Shown here: one piece after another, positions 23,522-35,135 of the stretch
Numbering within the stretch: position 1 is the first letter of the stretch
Layout: each line of letters starts with the position of its first letter
NCBI RefSeq assembly: GCF_010093535.1
Contig: NW_022985193.1
Location: 187,591-251,590, forward strand
Source: Lindgomyces ingoldianus
Lineage: Eukaryota; Ascomycota; Dothideomycetes; Pleosporales; Lindgomycetaceae
DNA length: 64,000 nt
Direction: 5' to 3'
The notes under the pieces: generated by a model
What the model was told of the DNA's origin: nothing
The model's input: the letters and a program-made list of their open reading frames with translations, nothing else
Databases searched by the model: none
Made by a program: the position numbers and the translations under genes

Positions 23522-24591
23522 ATGAAGTCTCTTCTCTATCTTAGCACGCTCCTCGCTGCTGCATCTGCAGCTGTTCTTAGCGGGCGACAAGACGACACGG
23601 GAAACAGCACCCGCGAGCTGAAGGACTGCGAGGAGCCTAATGACGCTTTCCTTGCTCTTTCAGCACAGTTAGCGGTGGAGGAAGGCAACCAGGAAGAAGA
23701 TGGTGCCGAGGGGAAGATGAAGCCTCGTGCGGATGTGATCATTAATACTTGGGTTCACGTTGTGGCGACTAGCAAGCAGGTGACGGATGGGTGGGTTTCG
23801 GTATGTTCAATTGCAACCCTCTTTTTAGAAATGTGGCGTAGGCGAGCTGGCTGTCTTCGACGGTTATTGAGGATCTTGGAGAGAGTGTGTTTGGGAGCGT
23901 AGCTAACGATTGAAATAGGATGAAAGTATTCAAAAGCAAATTGCAGTTATGAACAACGCCTTCAAAGTCCGCAACTTCCAGTTCAAACTCGCGGGAACAA
24001 CGCGCACAGTCAATAAAGACTTATCTATCATTCAGAAAGGAGAAAAGACGCAGAAGTTGGGCGAGAAGTTCAGGAAGGGCGATTATTCCACTTTAAATCT
24101 TTACATCGTTAAGGATATGCCTGGAAATACGGCCGGGGTATGTGACTTTCCCCTCTGACGAGAGAGTTAGCTGAAATGTGACTCCACTGACCTTATAGGA
24201 TTGCTCCCTCCCCCAATCCAACCCCGGCACAGAGTACAAGTTCGATGGCTGCCGTTTCAACTGGGACACGCTTCCCACCAAATCCAACGGGCTTGTCGTT
24301 GTCCACGAAATCGGCCACTGGCTTGGACTCTTGCATACCTTTCAAGAAACCTCCGATGGCACAACTGCAACTTGCACTCACGGACATGGCGACAAGGTCG
24401 GTGATACTCCTATCCACTTGCGTCCGAATGGCGTCGCATGTGTGCCGGTGGATACGTGTCCCGGAAAGAAGGGCGATGACCCGATTCATAATTATATGAA
24501 CTATACGCCAACGAGCTGCTGGACGAACTTTTCTGATGGACAAGCCAAGAGAATGCACAGTATGTGGAAGCTGAGGGTATCGAAGAATTGA
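23522..24591 (+). CDS. Secreted metalloprotease, peptidase family M43 (pappalysin-like)
   Basis: Three exons: 23522-23800, 23919-24137, 24199-24591; 296 aa, typical of fungal M43B secreted proteases. The N-terminus is a signal peptide (MKSLLYLSTLLAAASAAV). The zinc site HEIGHWLGLLH (His202, Glu203, His206, His212) and the Met-turn NYMNYT (Met266) are complete, so it should be active. Several cysteines flank the catalytic core, as expected for an extracellular enzyme. The propeptide region is short and acidic (EEGNQEEDGAEG). Neighbouring sequence downstream is gene-poor and AT-richer. A role in nutrition or host interaction is possible but not shown by the sequence. Confidence 0.92.
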
Positions 24592-25755
24592 AATGATCAC
24601 AAATTATTAAGCTTTTGGGTTGTGTCAGTGGTGGTGGAGGTGTGGAGCGCTGATGATACGCTGAGGAAGTCGAAGGATTGAAGTGATGGTTTGGAATTTA
24701 GGTTCATGTACCTAGTCGGGGTGCTTAGGGTCAGAGGTCGTTGGCTGTTGCGGTTTTATGTTCTTGCGTACGAAGCTTTTTTTGGGTGAACGATACTTTC
24801 TTAAACAACGCTTGTTCCCCTCCATCTGTTGCTCAGGAGTCAGCAAGTCTGTGTAAATTTCACCACGAAGACTTGAGTATAGAGCAAGTTGGTTTTATTC
24901 AAGTGCTATTTAATAATTAGGAAGTTCTGCCCACAACTCTTCCGACAGAAAGTCTTCGATGCTAACCCTTTGGCACATGTTCACCAATGCATCTCACATC
25001 AAGATCGCTGTAGAGTTGATCTGGGAATTGCTTACTAAACTTCTTAATATACACTCACTAACCAATGTCCCTTTTCGTAATGTCGTATAGATCCAACGCT
25101 GCATCACAGTTTGCATCGATTGAGGGACGGATATTTATAACAGTTTCAGTGGAATACCACCCGAGAGCAGAGCGCTGACGCGTAATGTCCTTCAGTACTT
25201 CGATACCGTTCAACGGCCGCGAAGAAGTTGATATTCTCGATTAGTAATGGGCCCTCAAACTCCTTTTAAACGATCTGCTACATGTTGAGAAGTGCGACCG
25301 CGCTTGCTCGGTCAGGTCTTGTAGCCATTGTCTTTTCCATGGCCGTGACGACATATTATTATAGTCTTCGCATTTTCCATCATACGCGGCGTCAGCCTAA
25401 ATGAAGGGAGCCTTCGGAGTCAACTCCGCTCTAGACTACCCTTACGAAATAAAGAGGCTTTACTGTGTGCAAGCGCATCTTTTTGTCCTTCTCTTCTGGG
25501 ATTTTTAACAATAGGGAGCCATTCACTTCGGTACGAACACTACTGCTCTAGGATATTTGCCAAATATTGTCAAGGGTTTTACTAGGACGTTCCCCGAGGA
25601 AAATACCTCCGACGAAAGGTGGCAAAGGTGTTCAAGGGCCGGAATTGCTGGGTATTTGGCACTGGCTTTTAAAATTAGGCTGTCCATGTGGGGGGCGCAG
25701 CTCATGTACCCTCACACAGGAGCATACCAGGTTCATGTGTTCGTCGAAGCAGGGA

Positions 25756-25830
25756 AGCAGGGTTGAATCTAGCAACCTAAGTTGATTCTTGGTAAAGGTC
25801 TAAGCGCTTACCGTTAAAAATGAGCATAAA
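25756..25830 (-). pseudogene. tRNA-like relic (possible tRNA-derived element)
   Basis: On the minus strand a T-arm-like hairpin GGTTG-CTAGATT-CAACC (5-bp perfect stem, 7-nt loop; 25777-25761) follows an anticodon-arm-like hairpin CTTAG-ACCTTTA-CCAAG (5-bp stem with one G-T pair, 7-nt loop; 25804-25788), and a D-arm-like GCTC...AAGC lies upstream. By position the anticodon would be CTT. Position 33 is not T, the T-loop is not TTCRANY and no matching 7-bp acceptor stem is visible, so it is not a functional tRNA. Confidence 0.35.
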
Positions 25831-26415
25831 AGCAGTCGATATACCCCCAATAGTTTGGTAGCTTGCGTCTGTGAACATGCCAGAGTAGAGCTCCTTTAGA
25901 GCTTCCAGACTCTCCTAGACCTCCCTAGCGAATTGAAGTTCGTTGATCTGACAGTTGACTTCTTGGAAATCCCGTCTTACTTCTAAATGAAATTCTTTGT
26001 ACACTCGAGGAAAAGCCCTATGCCAAACACAAACTCAGTATGCATTTAGTTGGGCGTTTACTCTGCAGTGATATTTTCAGCTCTGGCTCCAGAAGATTAG
26101 AGAGGCTAATTGAAGAAGCCAATGAGGTGCTCTGATTCGAGCTCTGTAGTCATTATAGTCTGCTTAATGTTACGCAGAATAGAGTAGGCGGGATCTTCTT
26201 CCAAAGGAGCCAGACAGGGCAATGGTATTTAATCAGACCAAATCAAGAAAAAATAAAGCGTATTGGTGGGTCTTCATAAGTTCAATGAGCTTAATAGCCG
26301 TATTCAGCACGGTGACCATGAAAGACATTGAACTTAATGAGCATCATGGGTTTGATGAGTTTGGTGATGAATTGGCGGTGTTAGGTCTTGATTGTCTGTA
26401 GATGCCCTAACGTAT

Positions 26416-26438
26416 CTTGATTCTAAGGCCGAATCAAG
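26416..26438. repeat. Perfect 8-bp inverted repeat
   Basis: CTTGATTC and GAATCAAG are separated by 7 nt. It belongs to a local cluster of the same heptamer in both orientations and lies in gene-poor DNA. Function unknown. Confidence 0.6.
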
Positions 26439-27156
26439 CGGATTGCCTAATCAAGAGGGCTTAGCGACTTCCCCTACTACCTACAAACCTGCTTTTTGCG
26501 CATGTATAGGTAAGTCCCCAAATAAAGTTACTTCCTAACAGGTTTAATAGTGTAGAACATGTAGAAGAAAAAAAAGGTAGGGCAACGATAAAAGAAAAGA
26601 AAGAAGGGACCGACTTCCGCAAAGCCTTGCATACTTTCCAGAGGATCCAAATGGAACGGAAGCCTCAACCGGCAGAACGCCTCTAATCTGAAGACCGCTT
26701 GCGCTTTCATATAAATGCTTAGGTGATTTCAATACACTGTAACCGCCTATCCACTTTGATACATATAGCATATTTTCACACAACCCTCCTCCCACCACCC
26801 GGAATCTACACATCGCGTTCTCGAACACAAACACAAAAGCCAGACCAATGGTGCAAAACCATCACCACGCAGGAGCTCAAAAGCCAACAAACAATAGCGT
26901 AAGAATTTAATTACCAAGATATAGATGGATCTACCCCAAGAAACCAAGACGCTGGAGTCTAGATGTGCGAATGCCAATCCATACAAAATGCGACATGATT
27001 TCCGTTCTTTCCATTCCGAGAAGAGTGCAATGGGAACCCAGCATTCGCGCTTACCAACACACTCGTTCAAAATTATGCTTTGCCATGCTTTGCCTTGCCA
27101 TGCCTCAACTGCAATCATTATCAAAACAACTCAAATGCTGGCTTAGGATTGTACCC

Positions 27157-29095
27157 TTAGTCCACGTCATCCGGGCTAGTTTCCGCCGCTCCTGGTGTAG
27201 CTAGTTTTGGAGCGGTAGCGGGAGGAGGAGCACTTTCCTTCTTAATCGAAGGATAGAAGTTGAGTTTTCCGCCCTCCTCAATCATGCCAACCCGGTCATA
27301 CAGCGTCCGGGCTCGAAGATACGGATCCAAACTCCAGTAGTTAGTTCTCAGCTCCTCGGCAACAGTATCCCGCTCTTTCCTTCTTTCCTCCAAGCCTTTC
27401 CCCTTCTCACTTTCCTCCTTCGACTCCCCAGAATGCACCCATTCCAACAGAGTAGTCTCATACTTCCTCACGAGTTCGCTACGATGTGCTAGCAGCGTGT
27501 CCCGTGTTGAGATATCTCCATGTAAGGGGTTTTCCGAAGGGTTGGGTTCTACATAGGTGTATTCCCATTTTTCGTCTCCGCCGAGTTCAGCGGGGATCTG
27601 GGTTCGTGGAATAAAGGCTTCGAGTTCTTCGACGTTCTTAGTAAAGTGCACTTTCCCGGCGACGACGGGGTCGAGCCAGCCCCGTATTATGGTCCAGATG
27701 GCGTTGAAGACCCACGGGGCTTTGTAGACGAGGACGGTGCCTAGGGATTCGGGGTAGTTTGCTTCGAAGCATTTGATCATGAACTTGACTGGAGTGTAGT
27801 CCTGTGATATATTAGATAAAAGTAATTATGAATGGCAAAAGGAACGCTTACCATATTCGCCATGGAGAAGTTCGTCATATCGAAGACGATAGTCTGGACG
27901 ATCAGCGCGCGTTCACATTTCAATTTCTCTAGAGCTACTGAACACTCACCGCAGTATCAACAGGCGGCCTCAGAAGCATTCGCGCCGTCTCAATCGTGTA
28001 TACTGTGAATCTTTCCAGGCTCTTTTCGCTTTGTTCCCCCTGTCTGTGTAACCGTACCCGGACGACACACAACGGTCTCCCTTCTTTGTCAACACCATGC
28101 AAATAACTTTTTCCCATGCGCATTTGGGATAGGAAATCTTCTCCTTCTTTCTTGACTTTCGGATCACTGCTTTGGCTGTCCTCCAACATAGCTGCCTCAC
28201 CCCGCCGTATGATATCATCATCAACATGCATGTCCTCCGAACGCCAGTGCATTGTTGATATCAGCATCACGAGCGCTTTTTCCACATCCCATTTTCTTGC
28301 ACGCAGAAACCGGAGAAGGAGCGCATCGGGATGGTCATGCTTGACCATACTCCAGAACGTTTTCCGAAGGTCTTCAGGCGCGGAGTTTGCCAATGCCGCG
28401 CGGAAGTCCTTAGTCTGCCCGTGTTTATCGTCCTCATCCGCTATCGACAATGAACTTATATCCGAGGGCGTCACTGTGCCTGACGGAGTGGTTGACTCGG
28501 ACTCACCGTCCTTGTCGCCCTTATGCCGTTTGAAGACGTGTAGCCGGCTCTTCTTCTTCTCTTTTCTCGGGCTAGTGGTTTCGGTAGATTCGCTAGGAGG
28601 AGATAGTGGCGTTTCCGTGCCATTAGGTTCCGGTATCACCGGCTCGTATACCCCAAAAACTTTCATCGTGGCAGCCCACAGCTCGCGCAGCTTCACCTCT
28701 TGCTCGGGTGTGAGGGTTCCAGGCCGGCCGGGAGGCATGTTCGGCGCCATGATGAGGTACGAATTTGTCAAGTCCGAGAAATGGAATCCGTCAGGGGAAG
28801 TATATTCGTTCGTATTCTGTACTGATGTGTCCTCTGTAAGTGAGAAGAGGAGTGCGCCGCTGATCGCAATGCCAACAACAACGACAGCCGTGAGGAGCCC
28901 CGACCCGCTCTGTCTATGGAATACCGACGCACTATTATAACTGTAATGATATACTCGGCGACTGAAAGGGAGCCAATGGACGGTGTGTGTGAAACTGTGC
29001 TGAGACTGCTTGGTAATATACAAGCGCGCTCGAATGGTAGAAGATGTCGACGCTAAAGCGGGTATTGGGTTAATTGTATGGGGACGAAAGCGCAT
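27157..29095 (-). CDS. CRAL-TRIO (Sec14-like) lipid-transfer protein with N-terminal membrane anchor
   Basis: Three exons: 29095-27950, 27893-27852 (42 nt), 27801-27157; 610 aa. The CRAL-TRIO N-terminal helices (DALLLRFLRARKWDVEKAL) and lipid-binding core (YTIETARMLL, TIVFDMTNFSMANMDYTPVKF, YPESLGTVLVYKAPWVFNAIW) are clear, placing it in the Sec14 superfamily of phosphoinositide/lipid exchange proteins. Before the domain lies an Arg/Ser/His-rich segment from MRFRPHTINP followed by a hydrophobic helix (LLTAVVVVGIAISGALLF), resembling a mitochondrial presequence plus inner-membrane anchor. An ATG at 29362 would add 89 residues, and one at the MAPNMPPGR position would remove the anchor and give a cytosolic protein of the usual start. 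It is divergent from dam1. Confidence 0.88.
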
Positions 29096-29631
29096 GGAGG
29101 AGAGAAGAGCAGACTGTGAAAGACAGCAGGACCGCAACAGCGCTGCTTTCGGAAGGTACAGATCTGTCGTCGTGACTAACCTGGGCGTAGGGCTGAAGGG
29201 ACTCGGCAGCGGGCGGAGGGGCTGTGCAGGATTGGCAGAATTGAGGCTGGTGACGTTTTGTAAACAGTGAGTGGGTGCGACAAGTGTATTTGACAGCGCA
29301 ATATGATTGTAGCTGTCGTTGAGAGAGCCACAAAGCCACGAGAAAGCTTTCAAACCGCGCACACGACTGCTATCGAGCTCGACGGCGTCATTCGTACCAA
29401 TGCGGTTAGCGCCCCTTTCCCCTCCACCAAAACACCTGCAAGCAGTTCACGATAAACAAAAAACCGATTAAGCATCATCTTATTGCTCCACCCACACTCC
29501 ACACCCCACTCCCGAGACGGAAATAGCCGACACATTCTCCTTGCAGGCACGTGTCAATCGCATTTCATCCCATCTATCAAAACAATTCACCCCCTCTCGT
29601 CGTCTATCCAAGCAACCACAGCAGCCACACA
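29096..29631. other. Divergent intergenic region CRAL-TRIO/dam1
   Basis: 536 bp between divergent starts (shorter if the 29362 start is used). It presumably holds both promoters. No specific motif recognised. Confidence 0.5.
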
Positions 29632-30376
29632 ATGACATCCACAACTCCGACAAACGAGCCCTCCTCGCAGCGGCGCAAGCGTTCCAAATCCCCGCGCTCG
29701 CGCCCAACCACTCCTCTACGCCCTTCCTCCCGCAGCTCTCTCCGCGATAGTGCCCAACGCGTACGCGGCCCTTACCCACCATCCAGCTCCCCGCTCGACA
29801 AGCTCGAACCAGATTTTGCAGAATTGAGCGACGCAATGGCAGACCTAGAGGCTAATTTCATGCAATTACAACTCATGCACGAGAGCCTGGCACGCTTCTC
29901 GGAGAGCTTTGCCGGGTTTCTATATGGCCTGAATATGAATGCTTTTTGTGTTGACTTTCCAGAGGTGAGATGAGAAACTCCATTTCATAGTATACACGGA
30001 AAGGATGGTGGTATAGAAATGCTCTAATACGTGTGAAAATCAGACGCCGATTCCAGAGTCCTTCAAACGCCAACAAAACCAACCTGATTACTCTTCTTTG
30101 GTCGGGTTGAATCGATCGCAAGGTGCCGATGGAGATGTAGAAGCTACATTTCTGACCACAGACACTTCGTTCGTAGAGAATCCACCGAGTAGCAAGGCTG
30201 CAACAAAGTTCCAGACGCCCGCGCCTGCTTCCAAGAGAGGTAGAGGAGGTGGTGGTATACCCAGGGGACCAAGAGGTGGTGGTATTCCGACAAGAGGAGG
30301 CGTATCAAGAGGCACCAGAGGTGGAAGTGGCATTGCAAGGGGCAGTGCGGTAGGTCGGGGAAGAGGTGTACGGTAA
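29632..30376 (+). CDS. dam1: DASH/DAM1 complex subunit Dam1
   Basis: Two exons, 29632-29964 and 30044-30376; 221 aa. Dam1 is part of the DASH ring that couples kinetochores to spindle microtubules in fungi. The conserved Dam1 domain is visible around residues 60-112: FAELSDAMADLEANFMQLQ then FLYGLNMNAFCVDFPE, a family signature. The N-terminus is Ser/Arg/Pro-rich with SP sites, likely targets of mitotic kinases. The C-terminus is unusual in being a Gly-Arg repeat (RGRGGGGIPRGPRGGG and on to the end), an RGG-like basic tail that could bind microtubules or nucleic acid. The 79-nt intron is GT-AG and joins in phase 0 inside PE/TPIPESF. Confidence 0.92.
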
Positions 30377-30922
30377 GGACCCAAAACAAGTCCTCTCAGA
30401 GATCTGAGACATTCAAGAAGAAGTGGAAATAAAGACGTGGTCTGTCCAAGAGACAATGAACGACGTCATAGTAAGGTTATTCAGCCAGCAGTAACTCCAG
30501 TCTATGTCACAGTGCGCATTCTCATGTGCCTCATAACCAATTCGTAACGATTGTGTGGATTTCTCATCTGCTCATTACCACTTTCAGCTTTTCCAAACTG
30601 CCAAAACACTACAAGGTCATTCCAGCTCAAATTTCGCCTCTCCAAGGCTCATTTCTCTCCAGTGTTTCCTTCACGCGAGCCACATCTACAATCTTCATTA
30701 ACATTATTACTCGACCTACTCTCGGAAACGCTCTCAAAAATGCAAATGCAGCAATCCAGGCCGTATCGCCGTCCATGAGGGGTATCGCTGCAGTGGTATC
30801 ATAAAGCAAAGCTATAAAGACATGAAGGAGTGGATGAATGGGGTGTCGACAAATGGGTCAGGTCGATGATGCATGGCCATCGAGGCCGAAATGGTGATCA
30901 AAGATCTCGGGTGCTTATTTGC
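30377..30922. other. Convergent intergenic region dam1/YTP1-like
   Basis: 546 bp between convergent genes; presumably both 3' UTRs. Short open frames present have no domain. Nothing else seen. Confidence 0.5.
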
Positions 30923-32859
30923 TCAAGCCAGCACGCCAGCGCTATGCTTTGCAAATTGACTGGTGCTCTCCTTGCGCACTGCCCAACCCTTGATAGCCAT
31001 CAACACTGTCGTCCATGCCATGATGAGAGCTGTGAAGCCCATGGTGACGGTGAAGGTGAACATGGCATCGAGGCCGTAAGACTCCAGGCGGGCGACAGTG
31101 TCCTTGTTACTGACCATGAAGGTGATGCCACCTCCGACAAGACAGAACGCTGTGATGACCTCGGTAGGAGGGCGGGATGGCAGGTAAGAAGTCGGCGGAG
31201 AGATGTACAGAGTGATGTAGGTGAGAGCGCGAGCAAGAGCGAAGCCCATGAACATGCCTCCCCACTGAGTATGGATCATGGTGGAGAGCACCGAGTCCTG
31301 GTGGTGGGAGCTCATCATCTTGCCAAGCAGAAGGATGATGAGACCAGGTATGGGATTCATTGAGTAGCCATATTGCCTCGGCGGCTGCCATGGCTCATCG
31401 ATGTGTTGTGAAGCTGGCTGAGAAGAAAGGACGGAGGTGTTGAGAAGTTCTCTCATCTTTCGCGATTCGACAATCATACCCAACTAGGAAAGCGTATCAG
31501 TGAATGTTCCATCACTAAAAGAGCAAGTGGTGGATCTCACCATACCACCACCAAAAAACATCACCGAAATGGAAACATGTTCCAAGTCCTGAGCAGTCCA
31601 CGCATCGCCCCATGCCGCCAAATGTTCCATGAAAACATTTGTGCAGCCATAGAGAAATATGACGAAAGATTCCGTGAACTCGGCGGAAGGTATAGCCGCC
31701 CTCCGACGACCCACGACCTCCTGAGGTGGCTTCATATTCCACGCCCAACCATAATCTGCAAATGCCCCCATCCATCGGCCGAGAGTTAACAATCCGTATC
31801 CAAAGAAAATTCCCCCTTTGATGTAGTGTGCAAGCACATTGAAGATATCATTTCCGCGCTGCAAGCGCTTTGTCAGCCTAGCTTTCTTCTCAAAGTCTCA
31901 TCGTTCACCTACCGCGATGCCTCCATACACTACCGTTCCAGTTGTGAGGGCAACGAAACCAAGAATCAAGATTGTTCGATCAATCATGATATAAAGAATT
32001 CGCAGGATACGGAGGGGTCGGCCAACAGCGAAGCGTGCGAGGTTGCGCGAAAGAAACCTATCCACAGGAGTATTCCGCAGGATGCCACGCTTCTCAGAAT
32101 CATCGTGGAAGGCATCTTCGTCGTCATGACTGTATCTCCGCGAAGGTCCGGTGAAGTGCTGATCTTCAGACTCGACGCTTGGCGATCTAGAATGGCCGTA
32201 AAGTGAAGCCGAATTTCGCTCAGTGCCCTGTCCCGAATCATTTGACCACCTAGAAGGATCTGGAAGCTGCGAACCCTGCACGCGCTGGTACTGTGCCATG
32301 TTTGCAGTTGTCATCCGGTGGACAGAGTGGTTTTCCCAAGAATCCACTTTAGGCCGTTTCGTATAGACTTGGACGAGAGCCATGAAAACCCAGGCGGAGG
32401 CGATCCATGTTATTATCCATCCGATCTTACTATGTGAGTTGTTTTCGTATAGCTCAGGCGTCTTGTGGTCGTAGACGATGCCAAGTAAGAGCGCGAACGC
32501 ATTTATGATGAGGAAGATGAACTGGGCCAGGAGGGTGAAGTGCGAACGAGCGATGCTCAACATCACAGCTTGTCAAGTTAGCCCAGTGCATGCTCCACCT
32601 CAAACTTGGATAACGTACCGACAGGGAGAATGACCACCCATGTTATTACCTCAAGAGTAATGTGTATGTATATAAGACCGGAGTGCTCGGGAAAGCTCCA
32701 ATAGCTCTGCGGGCGCCCGTTATCCTGTACTTGCGGTCGCGGCGCGTCATGCGCGCCAATGTCTATATGGCCTCCATCGTTTCCATGAGCGACTACCCGA
32801 GGCAGGACCTCTAGCAAGAGTGCTGCAGTCGCAAGCGTGAGGACGCGCCTGCTCGTCAT
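30923..32859 (-). CDS. Integral membrane protein, YTP1-like (DUF2427 + Ytp1 domains)
   Basis: Four exons: 32859-32619, 32568-31913, 31858-31541, 31483-30923; 591 aa. A signal peptide (LTLATAALLLEVLPRVVA) is followed by an extracellular His-rich segment (HGNDGGHIDIGAH), then the DUF2427 helices, a long hydrophilic Ser/Asp-rich loop, and a C-terminal multi-helix Ytp1 domain with motifs such as YIKGGIFFGYGLLTLGRW and IVESRKMRELL. The predicted protein has about ten membrane segments. The fungal family is conserved but its biochemical role is unknown; a cytochrome b561-like topology has been noted for its N-terminal part. All three introns are 50-57 nt GT-AG. A 7-bp palindrome with CGG half sites lies 223 bp upstream. 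Confidence 0.88.
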
Positions 32860-35135
32860 GTATATTGTAATACTAGGGCCTAGGTGTGTGTGGGAATATG
32901 ATAAGTGGTGAGAGCCCAGCAAGACGTATATTAGGACCACCTAGGGTGTGGGGGTGGGCTCTGTCAAGTACCTATGGATGGGTGAAGCTTGGTGCGGTGA
33001 TGCTATATAAAGGATGAGGCGGCGACAAAGGGAATAAGAGGAGCGATGCGACAGGTGGGTTTCGCTCGAGCTATGAGGTAGAGTGCGGCATCCGCACTAC
33101 TCCGGCGGGAAGCAATGAAGAAGCTTGAAACATCACGAGAGAGCCGAGCGCGTTTGTAAGCACTTGCCGTTGTTCTGGTTGGGGTGCATCTTTCTCACAA
33201 CATTCTCTCAGGCTCGCTCGGTGACGACCACTGCAAGTGGGTCCTCGCTCGGCTTCTCGGAATTAAGCCGGACCTCCTACCTGCCACAGTGCCGCAACAT
33301 GTACCAGACCTCCCTTCGATCAGAGCCTGACAGCTCATCATTGTACACGTCAAAAACCTCATTTCAATAACAACAACCTCAACCATTGCAAGGCCGGTCG
33401 AGGCTGTAATTGTGTCAGATCGACATCAAACCGAACCCTGGAACACTTGCTTCCCCGCCTTCTCTAGTTCTCTGCCTTCCACTTCTCTCACCCGGCCGAG
33501 CACTCTGTGCAGGAAGGAGTGTCACACGGCTATGGCGTGATGCAACACCGAACTCCGCATCTGTTATCTCTCGACATGGCTGCACAGGGGCGTTGTGTGT
33601 GGAAACCATTGGGAGAATTTGCTGGCTTCCGTTGGACTCCGCCTGTCTGATCTTAGCATCGCGATCGACGTCATGTCACCACATCATTAAGCTTTATAGT
33701 GTCTTGGCCGTATGGCCAATCCTAGTGGGGAATGGGGAGCGTGCATGTTGCCGGATGCAGAGGCCGAGCGATTCAGGCGCAAAAGAATTCCTGTGTTGGC
33801 TCGGCTTCGGCGTCAAGAGCTCATCCGGCGAGTTCCGGATGCCAGACAGAACATTTAGATATCAGTTAACCTGCTTCCCTACCTAGGGAAAATATTAAGG
33901 TTTAAAGCACAACTTCAGACTGACATCAAACGTGGGTAGAACAGACCAGACCCTTTGCCATAATGACGTTTCAGGATCGTGGAGTGTTTGAACAAACATC
34001 TTGATCGCTCGTACGAGGCTGCTCCAAACTGTTTCGTCGTTTTGAAGTCGTTGGTGACTCACCGACTGGTGACTAGGGTCGTATGCAAGCCTCACCCTTT
34101 AGCGTCACGCCGAGCGCCATCGGCTCTCGAATTCTGACGATGGGATTCATGACTTCAACGTCTTTCTCGCTCATCGACGGCCTTGCTGACGGCTCGGTCA
34201 AGGCGGCTCTGTCGAACTTTATGGGTGCTAACTTTACGTTGCCTCCCAGCGTCTCGTGGGTTGACCCATTGACCTCGGATCCCTAACCTTTCGCAAGCCT
34301 TTCCTTTGCTGAAAGTTTCGGAGCTCCTTCCAGACATTCTTCAGCCAATCAATTCTCTAATCCTTCGAATATCCGACCCACCTGCAGGACGTAAATTTTG
34401 CAGGGATCCTTTCGCGAATCGGTTGCTGTCGCCAAGAGAGGAGCCCTTCACTCCTGACTTGGGTCCTGTTTGAGCCCACCATCTTTTCCTTTGCACAGAC
34501 CAGTGGCTTTTCCGATGCTTACCAAAACTATGTCATGAGACCAACATCTATCCGCACATGAATCTTTGCCAAATGGGTACTTTTGTTGAAGTATCCCAGC
34601 CGGGCCAGGATGATCGGCTAACACCATATATTACTTTTCTGCGCTCCCCCCAACCCCTCCATCAATGTTCTGTAAACGAAATCCGAAGCCTCAATTCAGC
34701 AAGGATATGTTAGCCTGGGGTCAAGTGGGAGGAATGACAACTCACTCCGGTCTTTTGCCCCGGGCCCATCGATGAGGGAATATCGAACGCAGCAACCTCC
34801 GCCTTGATAATAGTAGGAACAGCAACGACATACACAAGACAGTCAACATCACTTACACAAGCCAGAGTATTCCTATATCACATAATTCCTCAGGAGAAGC
34901 GTCTAATACCCGACTTTCTGTAGTGCAGGCGCCGCAAAACGGTAAGCGACCAATTTGCGAAACTGGCCCCTAGTACCACTGCCTCTATCCTGATATTTTT
35001 GCGTACTCTTTCTATATTTACAGGACAGCTAATGAACACTTTCCTAAGTTTCCTAGCCTCTCATAGTCTTTCCTACATCTTCCAAATTGAATTGAAAGTT
35101 GAGCGCCGCATATCTTGAATTGTAGATCTTAACCT
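32860..35135. other. Long intergenic region, left edge of accessory island
   Basis: About 2.3 kb without an intact gene. It contains the CGG palindrome at 33082-33098 and several open frames of 60-158 codons (for example 33410-33886) without recognisable domains. A minus-strand coding-like stretch near 34720-34850 reads PTIIKAEVAAFDIPSSMGPG and could be debris of a small secreted-protein gene, which I cannot confirm. Confidence 0.45.
33082..33098. promoter_or_regulatory. CGG-N3-CCG palindrome upstream of YTP1-like gene
   Basis: AGTGCGG-CAT-CCGCACT is a perfect 7-bp inverted repeat containing CGG(N3)CCG, the form of site bound by fungal Zn2Cys6 regulators. It lies 223 bp upstream of the YTP1-like ATG. 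Regulatory role is inferred. Confidence 0.35.

Larger units (their letters stand above)
24592..27156. other. Gene-poor, AT-richer intergenic region with relics
   Basis: About 2.56 kb between M43 and the CRAL-TRIO gene. It contains no intact gene. I see a coding-like minus-strand stretch near 25070-25270 interrupted by stops, a tRNA-like relic at 25756-25830 and a cluster of AATCAAG/CTTGATT motifs at 26241-26455. The 26540-27156 part is presumably the 3' flank of the CRAL-TRIO gene. Confidence 0.5.

Noticed and set aside
25070..25270. Possible RGS-domain relic (ENINFF...RYR)
   Set aside because: The resemblance needs frame changes and a different frame gives a longer open stretch, so the RGS assignment is not supported.
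26747..27124. Minus-strand 125-codon frame with hydrophobic stretch
   Set aside because: Lies in the 3' flank of the CRAL-TRIO gene and shows no family features.
33410..33886. Plus-strand 158-codon frame
   Set aside because: Cys/Ser/Arg-rich, no domain, no splice or start support; likely chance in the island.
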